NCBI RefSeq assembly: GCF_031759225.1
Contig: NZ_CP134494.1
Coordinates: 684,001-748,000, forward strand
Direction: 5' to 3'
Length of the DNA stretch: 64,000 bases
Origin: Mesobacillus jeotgali
Lineage (GTDB): Bacteria > Bacillota > Bacilli > Bacillales > Cytobacillaceae
The notes under the pieces are model-generated. The model made no database searches. It was not told the DNA's origin and worked only from the letters and a program-made list of their open reading frames with translations. Shown here piece by piece: positions 52,286 to 59,390 of the stretch. The translations under genes and the position numbers were made by a program. Within the stretch, counting starts at the first letter, position 1; each line of letters starts with the position of its first letter.

Positions 52286-52459
52286 TTAATTAAGCGTTAG
52301 CTGGAACTGCGCAGCATTTAGGCTGCTGTTTTTGTTTCCGGAAAACAAAGGGAACTGCTTCGTTTCCGGCTGTTCATAGAACTTCCACGCGTGTCGAGCT
52401 TTCCTTTCAACTTCCTGCTGCTTTAACTGCGCCAAAGCTTGATAATCTTGATAAAACAT
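52286..52459 (-). CDS. Small hypothetical protein of the ArsR/permease operon
   Basis: This 57-residue protein begins MFYQDYQALAQLKQQEVERKA and contains a helical, charged N-terminal half and a Gln/Asn-rich end without cysteines. I chose the ATG at 52459 because AAGGAGAGG precedes it. Two ATCAA-N6-TTGAT palindromes lie directly upstream. It sits between arsR and the permease; the function is unknown. Confidence 0.6.
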   Translation of the reverse strand: MFYQDYQALAQLKQQEVERKARHAWKFYEQPETKQFPLFSGNKNSSLNAAQFQLTLN

Positions 52460-52475
52460 ATATATCCTCTCCTTA

Positions 52476-52513
52476 ATCAAAATATGTTGATTTATTTATC
52501 AAAAAAAATTGAT
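52476..52513 (-). promoter_or_regulatory. Two ATCAA-N6-TTGAT palindromes before the small gene
   Basis: Copies at 52476-52491 and 52498-52513 are separated by 6 bp (22-bp centre-to-centre, about two helical turns). They lie between the arsR stop and the next ribosome site, so this may be a second, internal regulated promoter or a repressor roadblock. Confidence 0.65.
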
Positions 52514-52533
52514 TAATATGTTGAAAAGTTAAC

Positions 52534-52893
52534 CTAACAACAGTTGCTAGGTCTGAAAAGGCAGCAAAGCTCTGGAGATAGGAGGTGGTTTATTTCTTCG
52601 GTGTTTACTGTGTAGTAGCTCCAGGTTCCCTTTGTTTCTTTTTTGATCAGATTGGCATCAAGCAAAATCTTCAAATGATACGACAATTTTGATTGGGGCA
52701 TGTCAATCAGTTCACTTAGATCACAAACGCAGCTGGAGTCTTGCTGGCATAGAAGATTGAGGATGTGCAGGCGTTTTTGGTCGGCAAGGGCTTTGAATTT
52801 CTTTTCGTATTTTTCAAAGGTGCTTTGAAGCGGTGGTTCCTTAGTAGCTTTGGAGTCAATGGTCAGGTCTGTTAAAGGAATGAATTTTTCCAC
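52534..52893 (-). CDS. ArsR/SmtB-family metal-sensing repressor
   Basis: This 119-residue protein has the winged helix KFKALADQKRLHILNLL followed by SSCVCDLSELIDMPQSKLSYHLKIL. The CVC pair in the recognition region matches ArsR-type metalloid sites. Four more cysteines at the C-terminus (ELCCLFRPSNCC) could complete an As(III), Cd or Zn site. The start is GTG at 52893 behind AAGGAGAGC. It is the first gene of a minus-strand operon with the small gene, permease and Cys-rich peptide, and its promoter is flanked by two candidate operators. Confidence 0.88.
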   Translation of the reverse strand: MEKFIPLTDLTIDSKATKEPPLQSTFEKYEKKFKALADQKRLHILNLLCQQDSSCVCDLSELIDMPQSKLSYHLKILLDANLIKKETKGTWSYYTVNTEEINHLLSPELCCLFRPSNCC

Positions 52894-52908
52894 TTTCAGC
52901 TCTCCTTA

Positions 52909-52983
52909 ATCAAAATCTCTTGATATATTGTATTGTATTTCCTGTAAAACCATTTTGCAACTGTTAAATCAAAAACTTTTGAT
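52909..52983 (-). promoter_or_regulatory. Promoter of the minus arsR operon flanked by two operators
   Basis: On the minus strand TTGCAA (52955-52960) and TACAAT (complement of 52932-52937) are 17 bp apart. ATCAA-N6-TTGAT palindromes lie just upstream (52968-52983) and just downstream (52909-52924), the classic arrangement for autorepression. Confidence 0.7.
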
Positions 52984-53027
52984 TTATTTTTCAGAAGTCG
53001 AAAATATGTCAAAAACAAAAACTACAA

Positions 53028-53050
53028 AACTAGAAAAATAGTTATATACT
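53028..53050 (+). promoter_or_regulatory. -10 element and AACTA-N6-TAGTT palindrome of the second arsR
   Basis: AACTA and TAGTT flank GAAAAA at 53028-53043 and directly precede TATACT at 53045-53050. The half-site geometry (5-6-5) equals that of the divergent operon, but the bases differ. This would be the operator of the second ArsR protein. Confidence 0.5.
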
Positions 53051-53070
53051 TTTAGTGGGAGGTGCTTTTA

Positions 53071-53442
53071 ATGAGTTGTCGAACTGGATGGGAAATTAAA
53101 TCGTCAAACACCATGCAAGGGGTCATTGCCAGAGCCAAGGAAGAATTTCTTCTTATGAATGCTGCGGAAGAGCTTGAAAGCACAGCGGCCTTTTTCAAGG
53201 CGCTCGGAGATGAGACACGACTTAAAATCATGACACTATTATGGTTCGAGGATCTATGCATGTGTGAAATCGTGGATGGCCTGTCGGGAGCATCCTCAAC
53301 AATCAGCCACCATTTGAAGATCATGGAAAAAGGAAAGCTCATCCAATCTAGAAAAGAAGGTAAGTTCACTGTCTACAGTCTGGACAAGGAAAGGCTGGCA
53401 CCTCTGATTCCGTATATAAAAGAAGGCGATTTACATGTTTAA
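53071..53442 (+). CDS. ArsR/SmtB-family repressor (CadC-like)
   Basis: This 123-residue winged-helix protein has AAFFKALGDETRLKIMTLLWFEDLCMCEIVDGL, with the CxC pair of the alpha-3 metal site, and then ASSTISHHLKIMEKGKLI as recognition helix. An N-terminal extension of 30 residues with Cys-3 recalls CadC, where an N-terminal Cys joins the site. I chose the ATG at 53071 after GGGAGGTG. Its stop overlaps the permease start by 8 bp. Confidence 0.87.
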   Translation: MSCRTGWEIKSSNTMQGVIARAKEEFLLMNAAEELESTAAFFKALGDETRLKIMTLLWFEDLCMCEIVDGLSGASSTISHHLKIMEKGKLIQSRKEGKFTVYSLDKERLAPLIPYIKEGDLHV

Positions 53443-54436
53443 TCAACTGGCCACTTGGCTTGTCGTCGATGTCTTGAATATGGAGCTGTCCTCCAGACTT
53501 GGCGGGGCACTGCATTTTTTCATTTACGACACGACGAAAATCTTATTTTTGCTCGCGGTAATGATTTTCGCGATTTCATTCGTCAGGAGCTTTTTCCCGC
53601 CTGAAAAAGTAAAGGATTGGCTTGAAGGCAGAAGGAAAGGCGCTGCCAGTGTGATGGCGGCTTTTCTCGGAGTGCTATCGCCATTCTGCTCCTGTTCGAC
53701 GGTGCCTTTATTTATCGGCTTTGTCGAGGCTGGAATCCCTTTAGGCATCACATTTACCTTCCTGATTTCATCCCCGATCGTGAACGAAATCTCGCTGGTC
53801 ATGCTGTTTTCCATTTTCGGCTGGAAAGTAGCCTTGATTTATGTCCTTGCCGGAATGACTCTGGCGATTGTCGCTGGTGCCATCATTGGCAAGCTGAAGA
53901 TGGAAAAGCATGTGGAGTCATATGTATATGAAATTGCGGCCGGCCAGGAAAGGATTCATATGCCTGAGGGCGATAACAAAACGTTTGCCGAAAAAATCAA
54001 GGCGTTATTCACTCGAGAGGAGCTTAAGGAAAGAACGATTTACGCTGCCCGGAATGTAGTGGAGACGGTACAGAAGATTTGGCTCTACCTTTTAGTCGGG
54101 ATTGGCATCGGGGCGTTCATTCACGGCTATGCGCCGCAGGATTTGCTTGTCAAATATGCCGGGGAAGGCAATTTCTTCGCAGTTCCGATCGCGACGATTT
54201 TAGGCGTGCCGCTATACTCTAATGCCGTCGGCTCCCTGCCTATTGTCGAAGCATTGTTAAACAAAGGGGTAGGTGCAGGTACAGCGCTGGCCTTCATGAT
54301 GGCCATCACGGCGTTGTCCCTTCCGGAAATGATTTTGCTCAGGAAGATAATCAAACCAAAGCTTATTGCTGTCTTCGCAGGCGTTGTCACCACAGGGATC
54401 ATCCTGATTGGTTATGGTTTCAATGCAATCTTATAA
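53435..54436 (+). CDS. Permease of the ArsP/DUF318 (PF03773) family, second copy
   Basis: This 333-residue permease has VLSPFCSCSTVPLFIGFVEAG with the CSC motif near residue 85 and GVPLYSNAVGSLPIVEALL near residue 260. It is longer than the minus-strand paralogue because of a cytoplasmic loop (about residues 155-200). It starts inside the upstream arsR gene, so expression is coupled. The next gene encodes a CKKC mini-thioredoxin, a common partner of this permease type. It is probably a metal(loid) efflux channel. Confidence 0.87.
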   Translation: MFNQLATWLVVDVLNMELSSRLGGALHFFIYDTTKILFLLAVMIFAISFVRSFFPPEKVKDWLEGRRKGAASVMAAFLGVLSPFCSCSTVPLFIGFVEAGIPLGITFTFLISSPIVNEISLVMLFSIFGWKVALIYVLAGMTLAIVAGAIIGKLKMEKHVESYVYEIAAGQERIHMPEGDNKTFAEKIKALFTREELKERTIYAARNVVETVQKIWLYLLVGIGIGAFIHGYAPQDLLVKYAGEGNFFAVPIATILGVPLYSNAVGSLPIVEALLNKGVGAGTALAFMMAITALSLPEMILLRKIIKPKLIAVFAGVVTTGIILIGYGFNAIL

Positions 54437-54456
54437 TTTATGAGGAGGAAATGAAG

Positions 54457-54687
54457 ATGAACATCAAAATACTAGGTACAGGCTGCAAAAAATGCCAGGA
54501 GCTCGAAAAAAACACTCGCATGGCGGTAGAAGAACTACAGCTTGAAGCACAGGTAGAAAAAGTTGAAGACATTAAGGAAATCATGAAATATAAGGTAATG
54601 AGTACGCCCGGACTTGTCATCGACGAAAAAGTGGTTTCCACAGGGAAGCTGCTCACAGTCAATGATCTGAAAGGTATTTTGGTTTAA
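54457..54687 (+). CDS. Thioredoxin-like mini-redox protein with CKKC motif
   Basis: This 76-residue protein matches the glutaredoxin-like TM0996/MTH895 family: MNIKILGTGCKKCQELEKNT with a CKKC active site, then STPGLVIDEKVVSTGK with the cis-Pro. It could reduce a metal site or hand a metal(loid) to the permease encoded 20 bp upstream. I chose the ATG at 54457 because GAGGAGG is 8 nt away; an ATG at 54451 is too close. A weak terminator-like repeat with a T-run lies at about 54701-54737. Confidence 0.88.
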   Translation: MNIKILGTGCKKCQELEKNTRMAVEELQLEAQVEKVEDIKEIMKYKVMSTPGLVIDEKVVSTGKLLTVNDLKGILV

Positions 54688-54817
54688 TAGCGAATCACAA
54701 TCAGCGTCTGGATGAAACCCGGGCGCTTTTTCTTTAAATAATATCTGTTCCAATTGTTTAAAATAAGGCAAATAACCGCCTTTACAAAACCTTAATATTC
54801 TTTACATATGATCACTA

Positions 54818-54846
54818 TTGAACATATAAGCAAATTATTATATGAT
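54818..54846 (+). promoter_or_regulatory. Promoter and operator of the arsR-arsB-arsC operon
   Basis: TTGAAC (54818-54823) and TATGAT (54841-54846) are 17 bp apart. An inverted repeat CATATAA-N8-TTATATG at 54823-54844 fills the spacer, so a bound ArsR would block polymerase. Confidence 0.7.
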
Positions 54847-54873
54847 GATACAGTAATTGGAGGTGGAGAGTAA

Positions 54874-55218
54874 TTGATTAAGCAAAGTATTGAGATGGAT
54901 CAGGCTGCTGGAATTTTTAAGCTGCTTGGTGACAAGACGCGTTTGACGATGATGAGAATTCTTGCTGATCACGATTGCTGTGTTTGTGAGTTTGTAGCCA
55001 TGTTCGATGCCAGCCAGCCGGCGATCAGCCAGCATATTCGCAAGCTGAAGGATGCAGGTTTGGTAAAAGAAAGCAGGAGAGGGCAGTGGATTTTTTACTC
55101 GCTGAACCGGCAATATGAGCATTTCGATTTTGTTCAATTGCTCATGGATGCACTTCCAAGCCAGGAAGAAAAATTAACAGAACTTGAAAAGCAGGGAAAA
55201 CGGATTTCCTGTGATTAA
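54874..55218 (+). CDS. arsR: ArsR-family arsenic-responsive repressor
   Basis: This 114-residue winged-helix repressor has GIFKLLGDKTRLTMMRILADHDCCVCEFVAMF, with the C-C-V-C cysteines of an As(III) site on alpha-3, then ASQPAISQHIRKLKDAGLV. The start is TTG at 54874 after GGAGGTGGAG. It heads the ars operon (arsB follows after 15 bp) and has its own operator, distinct from those of the two neighbouring ArsR proteins. Confidence 0.9.
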   Translation: MIKQSIEMDQAAGIFKLLGDKTRLTMMRILADHDCCVCEFVAMFDASQPAISQHIRKLKDAGLVKESRRGQWIFYSLNRQYEHFDFVQLLMDALPSQEEKLTELEKQGKRISCD

Positions 55219-55233
55219 CGGAGGTGTGTGGAT

Positions 55234-56529
55234 TTGTCATTACCGATTATCGCTTCACTGATTTTCCTCGTGACGCTGACACTGGTCATCTGGCAGCCTA
55301 AAGGGCTGGGAATTGGCTGGTCAGCGGTAGGGGGAGCCATTTTAGCTTTGATCTTCGGTGTTGTTGACTTCCAGGACGTAATAGATGTTACGGGGATTGT
55401 CTGGAATGCAACACTTGCATTTATCGCAATTATTATCATTTCACTTATTTTAGATGAGATTGGATTTTTTGAATGGTCTGCCTTACATATGGCGAGGGCA
55501 GCAAAGGGTAACGGAGTGAAAATGTTCGTGTACGTCACCCTGCTTGGTGCTGCAGTTGCTGCATTGTTTGCGAATGACGGCGCTGCACTGATTTTGACGC
55601 CAATCGTTCTGGCGATGGTGAGGAACCTGAAATTCGAAGAAAAAATGGTGTTTCCTTTTATCATGGCGAGCGGATTCATTGCCGATACGACCTCATTGCC
55701 GCTGGTTGTAAGCAACCTCGTCAATATCGTTTCTGCTGACTACTTCAATATTGGATTCGTCGAGTATGCGTCTCGCATGATCGTGCCGAACTTTTTCTCA
55801 TTAGGTGCAAGTATTTTGGTCTTGTATTTATTCTTCAGAAAAAGCATCCCGAAAAACTACGAGATGTCTGATCTGAAAAAGCCGGTTGAAGCGATTAAGG
55901 ATATGAAAATGTTCCGCTTATCCTGGATTGTTTTGGGAGTCCTTCTTTTCGGTTACTTCACTAGCGAATTCCTGAATATCCCGGTATCATTCATTGCCGG
56001 CATCGTCGCGATTTTCTTCTTGATGATGGCAAGAAGAAGCCCAGCTGTCCATACGACGACCGTCGTCAAAGGCGCGCCATGGGCAATTGTATTCTTCTCA
56101 ATTGGTATGTATGTGGTCGTTTACGGTCTTCGAAACGCCGGATTGACGAACATCCTTGCTGATGTCATTCAGGCTGCAGCTGACCAGGGCTTATTTGTCG
56201 CAACGATCGGCATGGGTTTCATCGCCGCGATTCTTTCTTCGGTCATGAACAATATGCCAACTGTCATGATTGACGCGCTGGCGATTGCGGATACTAATAC
56301 AACAGGAGTGGTCCGCGAAGCACTGATTTATGCCAACGTCATTGGTTCTGATTTAGGTCCGAAAATCACGCCAATCGGATCACTGGCAACACTATTGTGG
56401 CTCCACGTCCTTTCACTGAAAGGCGTCAAGATTTCATGGGGCACTTATTTTAAAACCGGAATCATTTTAACCATTCCTACTCTGTTCATCACTTTGGTAG
56501 GTCTATATATTTGGTTGCTAATTATCTAA
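55234..56529 (+). CDS. arsB: Arsenite efflux pump ArsB
   Basis: This 431-residue protein with about 12 membrane helices belongs to the ArsB/NhaD ion-transporter superfamily and exports arsenite and antimonite. [39 protein letters not shown] and [13 protein letters not shown] with [18 protein letters not shown] are ArsB signatures. The length matches ArsB (about 430). The start is most likely TTG at 55234, with GAGGTG seven bases before; a GTG at 55228 overlaps that site. It is the second gene of the operon. Confidence 0.94.
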   Translation: MSLPIIASLIFLVTLTLVIWQPKGLGIGWSAVGGAILALIFGVVDFQDVIDVTGIVWNATLAFIAIIIISLILDEIGFFEWSALHMARAAKGNGVKMFVYVTLLGAAVAALFANDGAALILTPIVLAMVRNLKFEEKMVFPFIMASGFIADTTSLPLVVSNLVNIVSADYFNIGFVEYASRMIVPNFFSLGASILVLYLFFRKSIPKNYEMSDLKKPVEAIKDMKMFRLSWIVLGVLLFGYFTSEFLNIPVSFIAGIVAIFFLMMARRSPAVHTTTVVKGAPWAIVFFSIGMYVVVYGLRNAGLTNILADVIQAAADQGLFVATIGMGFIAAILSSVMNNMPTVMIDALAIADTNTTGVVREALIYANVIGSDLGPKITPIGSLATLLWLHVLSLKGVKISWGTYFKTGIILTIPTLFITLVGLYIWLLII

Positions 56530-56547
56530 TAAGGGAGCGATTCTACT

Positions 56548-56967
56548 ATGGCTAAAAAAACTATTTACTTCTTATGTACTGGAAACTCTTGCAGAAGCCA
56601 AATGGCTGAAGGATGGGCAAAAAAGTATCTGGGTGACGAGTGGGAAGTGAAGAGTGCGGGTCTTGAAGCGCACGGATTGAACCCGAATGCTATAAAGGCG
56701 ATGAATGAGGTGGGAATCGATATCACTGGCCACACATCAGATGTCATCGACCCAGAAATCCTGAACAATTCAGAGCTTGTGGTCACACTTTGCGGGCACG
56801 CAGATGAGCACTGCCCGGTAACACCTCCACATGTAAAACGCGAACACTGGGGCTTTGACGACCCGGCAAAAGCTGAAGGAACAGAAGAAGAAAAGTGGGC
56901 CGTATTCCAGCGCGTCCGCGACCAAATCAGCGACCGTATCAAGACATTCGCTGAGACAGGGAAATAA
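56548..56967 (+). CDS. arsC: Thioredoxin-coupled arsenate reductase
   Basis: This 139-residue low-molecular-weight phosphatase-fold enzyme reduces arsenate to arsenite with electrons from thioredoxin. The P-loop is [17 protein letters not shown] with nucleophile C10 and C15. The relay cysteines C82 and C89 lie in [11 protein letters not shown], the same positions as in B. subtilis Ars[19 protein letters not shown] is also characteristic. It follows arsB by 18 bp with a GGGAG-like site. Together with ArsB it gives arsenate resistance. Confidence 0.95.
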   Translation: MAKKTIYFLCTGNSCRSQMAEGWAKKYLGDEWEVKSAGLEAHGLNPNAIKAMNEVGIDITGHTSDVIDPEILNNSELVVTLCGHADEHCPVTPPHVKREHWGFDDPAKAEGTEEEKWAVFQRVRDQISDRIKTFAETGK

Positions 56968-57016
56968 TTCGAAGCCAAGGGGAAACTCTTGGCCTTTTTA
57001 AAAGGAGGAGCAATGA

Positions 57017-57445
57017 ATGAGCAAGAACTACCAAGCTTTGATACCTGGCAGGATTTTTATCGGCGGTACAGATGCGATCCCCGAACTGCTTGAAAACGAG
57101 AAAATCGATATGGTTTATGATTTGCGAGCGGAAAATAAGGATGGCGAGTATGAATATCCACGCACACATCTGCCAATGTATGACGATGACTCCCAGCAGG
57201 ATGAGTCCGTTCAGAAGGCGATTGAGGAAGTGGAGCGAGCTTATGATGCCGGAAAAAACATCTACTTTCATTGCTCAACTGGCAGAACGCGGACAGGTAC
57301 CCTTGCCGCTGGAACATTGCTGAAACTAGGTAAAGCTAATAGTGTTGATGAAGCGAAGGCACAAGCAAGAGAAGTTCGTGAAGTACTGAATCTTGATTCC
57401 AAATTGATCACATCTCTTGAGAGAATTTTTCCTGAGAAAAAATGA
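57017..57445 (+). CDS. Dual-specificity-type protein phosphatase in the ars operon
   Basis: This 142-residue protein has the HCX5R phosphatase loop in IYFHCSTGRTRTG (C86, R92) and a general-acid Asp candidate in LPMYDDDSQ. MVYDLRAENKDG resembles DSP/cyclin-like and MptpB-like enzymes. The substrate could be a phosphoprotein, a phospho-sugar or a nucleotide. An AAAGGAGGAG site precedes the ATG. Its stop overlaps the next start (ATGA), so it is coupled to the HesB-like gene. Such a gene is not a standard part of ars operons. Confidence 0.82.
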   Translation: MSKNYQALIPGRIFIGGTDAIPELLENEKIDMVYDLRAENKDGEYEYPRTHLPMYDDDSQQDESVQKAIEEVERAYDAGKNIYFHCSTGRTRTGTLAAGTLLKLGKANSVDEAKAQAREVREVLNLDSKLITSLERIFPEKK

Positions 57446-57711
57446 AGATAACTGACAAAGCACGTGAACGAATATTGAACCTGCTGGATGAGAAGCAGAT
57501 TCCAGGCATCCGGCTTTATTTTGCCGGGATCAGCTGAAGGAGCTCCAAAATTGGACTGGCTCTGGATGAGCCGGACGAAGACGATGAAATCATCCTGGTC
57601 AATGGAATCAAGGTCGCTGTTGACCCTTCGATTGAATATGAAACAAAAGGTTTGACGATAGACTTTAAAGACGATTTTCTTTTAACAAAGAGCAACAGAG
57701 ATTTCTGCTAA
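57442..57711 (+). CDS. HesB/IscA-like protein with in-frame UGA, candidate selenoprotein
   Basis: From the ATG at 57442 (overlapping the phosphatase stop) the frame reads MKITDKARERILNLLDEKQI, then GIRLYFAGIS, then TGA at 57535-57537, then RSSKIGLALDEPDEDDEIIL and on to TAA at 57709-57711: 90 codons. Both halves match the HesB-like family (TIGR01911 type). In that family the residue at this point is the conserved Cys of the HesB domain or selenocysteine. U32 is the only internal stop and the frame is otherwise clean. A stem-loop 19 nt downstream fits a bacterial SECIS. The protein may carry or repair Fe-S or bind As/Se. The alternative is a TGC-to-TGA nonsense mutation. Confidence 0.75.
57556..57574 (+). 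promoter_or_regulatory. Candidate bacterial SECIS stem-loop
   Basis: CTGGCTC and GAGCCGG form a 7-bp stem (one U-G) with the 5-nt loop TGGAT. The loop lies about 28 nt after the UGA and has G as its second base. Published bacterial SECIS rules ask for 16-37 nt and a G in the first two loop positions. Confidence 0.55.
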
Positions 57712-57712
57712 G

Positions 57713-57738
57713 CAGCCGCTATTTTGGTGGCTGTTTTT
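57713..57738 (+). terminator. Intrinsic terminator of the ars operon
   Basis: CAGCC and GGCTG enclose an 11-nt loop and are followed by five T, directly after the HesB-like stop. Confidence 0.78.
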
Positions 57739-57757
57739 CTATATTCACGGAAATAAT

Positions 57758-57789
57758 TTGACCATGTGGTGCACTACATGGTTTAAGAT
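57758..57789 (+). promoter_or_regulatory. MerR-type promoter with operator in an overlong spacer
   Basis: TTGACC (57758-57763) and TTAAGA/TAAGAT (57783-57789) are 19-20 bp apart. The spacer is almost entirely a palindrome with outer arms ACCATGT and ACATGGT (57761-57782). This is the architecture MerR activators need. Confidence 0.75.
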
Positions 57790-57809
57790 GTTTCTATAAG
57801 GGGGCCGAA

Positions 57810-58160
57810 ATGTACAAGGTAAGCGAATTTTCCAAAATGACAGGGCTCAGCAAGGAGACGCTCAGATATTATGCGGAGATCAAGCTGCTCGAGCCTGTAT
57901 TCATCGACCACAATAATAAGTACCGCTATTATGACAATGGTTCCTATTTGGTTGCGCTGTTATTGGTCCATCTGAGGCGGTTCAATTTTACCATCCAGGA
58001 AATGCTGACCGTCGTGAACGATGAATCGTTTGAAAATCTGGAACAAATCTTATTGAAAAAGAGACAGGGACTCGTCAATCAGGTGCAGGAACTGAATGAA
58101 CTCATTGAAGAAATGGATGATTTCTTCGAATTTGGGATGGAGGGCGAAGTAGATGATTAA
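57810..58160 (+). CDS. MerR-family transcriptional regulator
   Basis: This 116-residue protein begins MYKVSEFSKMTGLSKETLRYY, the MerR winged helix, followed by KYRYYDNGSYLVALLLVHLRRFNFTIQEM. The C-terminal dimerisation helix (about residues 80-110) is short and ends in an acidic tail; no metal-binding Cys is present, so it is not a metal sensor. It likely senses a small molecule or the state of its partner. The gene overlaps the next by 8 bp and has its own operator upstream. Confidence 0.88.
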   Translation: MYKVSEFSKMTGLSKETLRYYAEIKLLEPVFIDHNNKYRYYDNGSYLVALLLVHLRRFNFTIQEMLTVVNDESFENLEQILLKKRQGLVNQVQELNELIEEMDDFFEFGMEGEVDD

Positions 58161-58614
58161 GTGGCACGAAGAGCGGATCATACCGGTCAATATCGAAACA
58201 ATATGGACATTATTTCAACTGGAGAACATTCAGCGCATCATGCCCAATGTGATAGAGAACAAAGTGATCGAAAAGAAAGAAGGAGTCGTCGGCTCGAAAT
58301 ACGAGCAGAAATATAAAGAAGGCAAACGAATCGAAACTTATATTGTTGAGGACCTCGAGCACGAAAATACTCCTGATAAAAAACACAACAAAATCGGTTT
58401 CACGCTAGCCAAAGCATTTCAGGTTGAAGCAGCGTATACGCTGATCAAGGTCGGGGAGCATGAAACCCGGTTCATTTACCAAGGCCAGAATACGGGGCTG
58501 AACTTCCTGGGAAAGACCTTGCTGAAATTGGGCGGAGAAAAGAACAACAAAAAAGTCGTCACCGATTTTATGGATTTGGTGGAAAAAGAAGCACTGCAGG
58601 AAGCGAAGAAATGA
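58153..58614 (+). CDS. SRPBCC (START-like) ligand-binding protein
   Basis: This 153-residue protein starts MIKWHEERIIPVNIETIWTLF and has the alternating strand pattern of SRPBCC/polyketide-cyclase-like helix-grip folds: GSKYEQKYKEGKRIETYIVE and TRFIYQGQNTGLNFLGK. Such proteins bind hydrophobic ligands. It is translationally coupled to the MerR gene (8-bp overlap), so the ligand may be the signal for that regulator. A terminator follows. Confidence 0.78.
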   Translation: MIKWHEERIIPVNIETIWTLFQLENIQRIMPNVIENKVIEKKEGVVGSKYEQKYKEGKRIETYIVEDLEHENTPDKKHNKIGFTLAKAFQVEAAYTLIKVGEHETRFIYQGQNTGLNFLGKTLLKLGGEKNNKKVVTDFMDLVEKEALQEAKK

Positions 58615-58623
58615 TCGGGATTG

Positions 58624-58650
58624 CTGCCATTTTGGGATGGCAGTTTTTTT
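58624..58650 (+). terminator. Intrinsic terminator after the SRPBCC gene
   Basis: CTGCCAT and ATGGCAG enclose six bases and run into seven T. Confidence 0.88.
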
Positions 58651-58791
58651 ATGGGGAAAACCGGCTCAATATGGACATGAATAAGGGGAAATGTAGTAAG
58701 CAGCGCAGGACTTTGGTTCAGGTAAGGATATTTGCCGGCAGATTTAGTGTTATTTATTAATCCCAATTAATTTATTGGCGAAAGAAATTAT

Positions 58792-58907
58792 ATCGACCAC
58801 ATTTTTGATTTTATCAGCGGATTTTGAATTTTATCGACCACATTTTTGAATATATCGGCGGATTTTTAAATATATCGACCACATTTAGCATTATATCGAC
58901 CAAGTGT
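58792..58907 (+). repeat. Tandem array with alternating 21/20-bp units (array D)
   Basis: Units begin at 58792, 58813, 58833, 58854, 58874 and 58895. ATCGACCACATTTTTGA alternates with ATCRGCGGATTTT, giving a 41-bp higher-order period (21 + 20). The last units both carry ATCGACCA. It lies between two convergent terminators in a gap of 332 bp that holds no gene. Confidence 0.85.
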
Positions 58908-58934
58908 AAAAAAAAACCGGGCACCACGGCCCGG
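58907..58934 (-). terminator. Intrinsic terminator of the minus-strand membrane gene
   Basis: On the minus strand CCGGGC and GCCCGG enclose six bases and are followed by a run of ten T. Confidence 0.88.
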
Positions 58935-58946
58935 GCTTCAGCTTCC

Positions 58947-59387
58947 TCACCACAAATTCGGTTTCACGACCATGAACCAGAGCATCGACATCAACAGGAT
59001 GATGTATGTCCAAATGGTGCGTTTCAGTTTTGCGGAGAGTTCTATTTTATTCGCGCCTTCTTCGGCAAATTTCCGGAGTGTTGGCGAGAATGCCCTTGCA
59101 AGGAAAAAGAGTGAGGCAAACAGCAAGGCCAGTGTCGCGATAATCCACGGTGTTTGCCATGTCCATGGTCCGAGGATGACGAGCAGCACTCCTGTTCCAA
59201 TCAGTACATGGCCGGCGTGCTTTGACAGCCGGACAGCTGATTTCAATGTAGCCAGATGAGCCTCGAGCTCTTTCCCCACTGCATCAGGCAGTTTTTTTAC
59301 AATTGGCATCAAAATGAAGAACGGGCCAATCGACATAATCACGCTTGCGACGTGAAGATAAATAATCGCTCGGTATGCCAGATTCAT
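58947..59387 (-). CDS. Four-helix membrane protein, DUF2269/CopD-like
   Basis: This 146-residue protein has four hydrophobic helices: AIIYLHVASVIMSIGPFFILM, HVLIGTGVLLVILGPWTW, PWIIATLALLFASLFFL and TIWTYIILLMSMLWFMV. His residues in helices 1 and 2 could bind heme, as in CopD and DUF2269 proteins. It is the second gene of a minus-strand pair, 3 bp after the ASCH gene. The function is unknown. Confidence 0.7.
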   Translation of the reverse strand: MNLAYRAIIYLHVASVIMSIGPFFILMPIVKKLPDAVGKELEAHLATLKSAVRLSKHAGHVLIGTGVLLVILGPWTWQTPWIIATLALLFASLFFLARAFSPTLRKFAEEGANKIELSAKLKRTIWTYIILLMSMLWFMVVKPNLW

Positions 59388-59390
59388 TTT

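Noticed and set aside
57442..57711. Explaining the HesB-like break as a frameshift
   Set aside because: The frame is the same before and after the TGA; no insertion or deletion is needed, so only Sec recoding or a point mutation remain.
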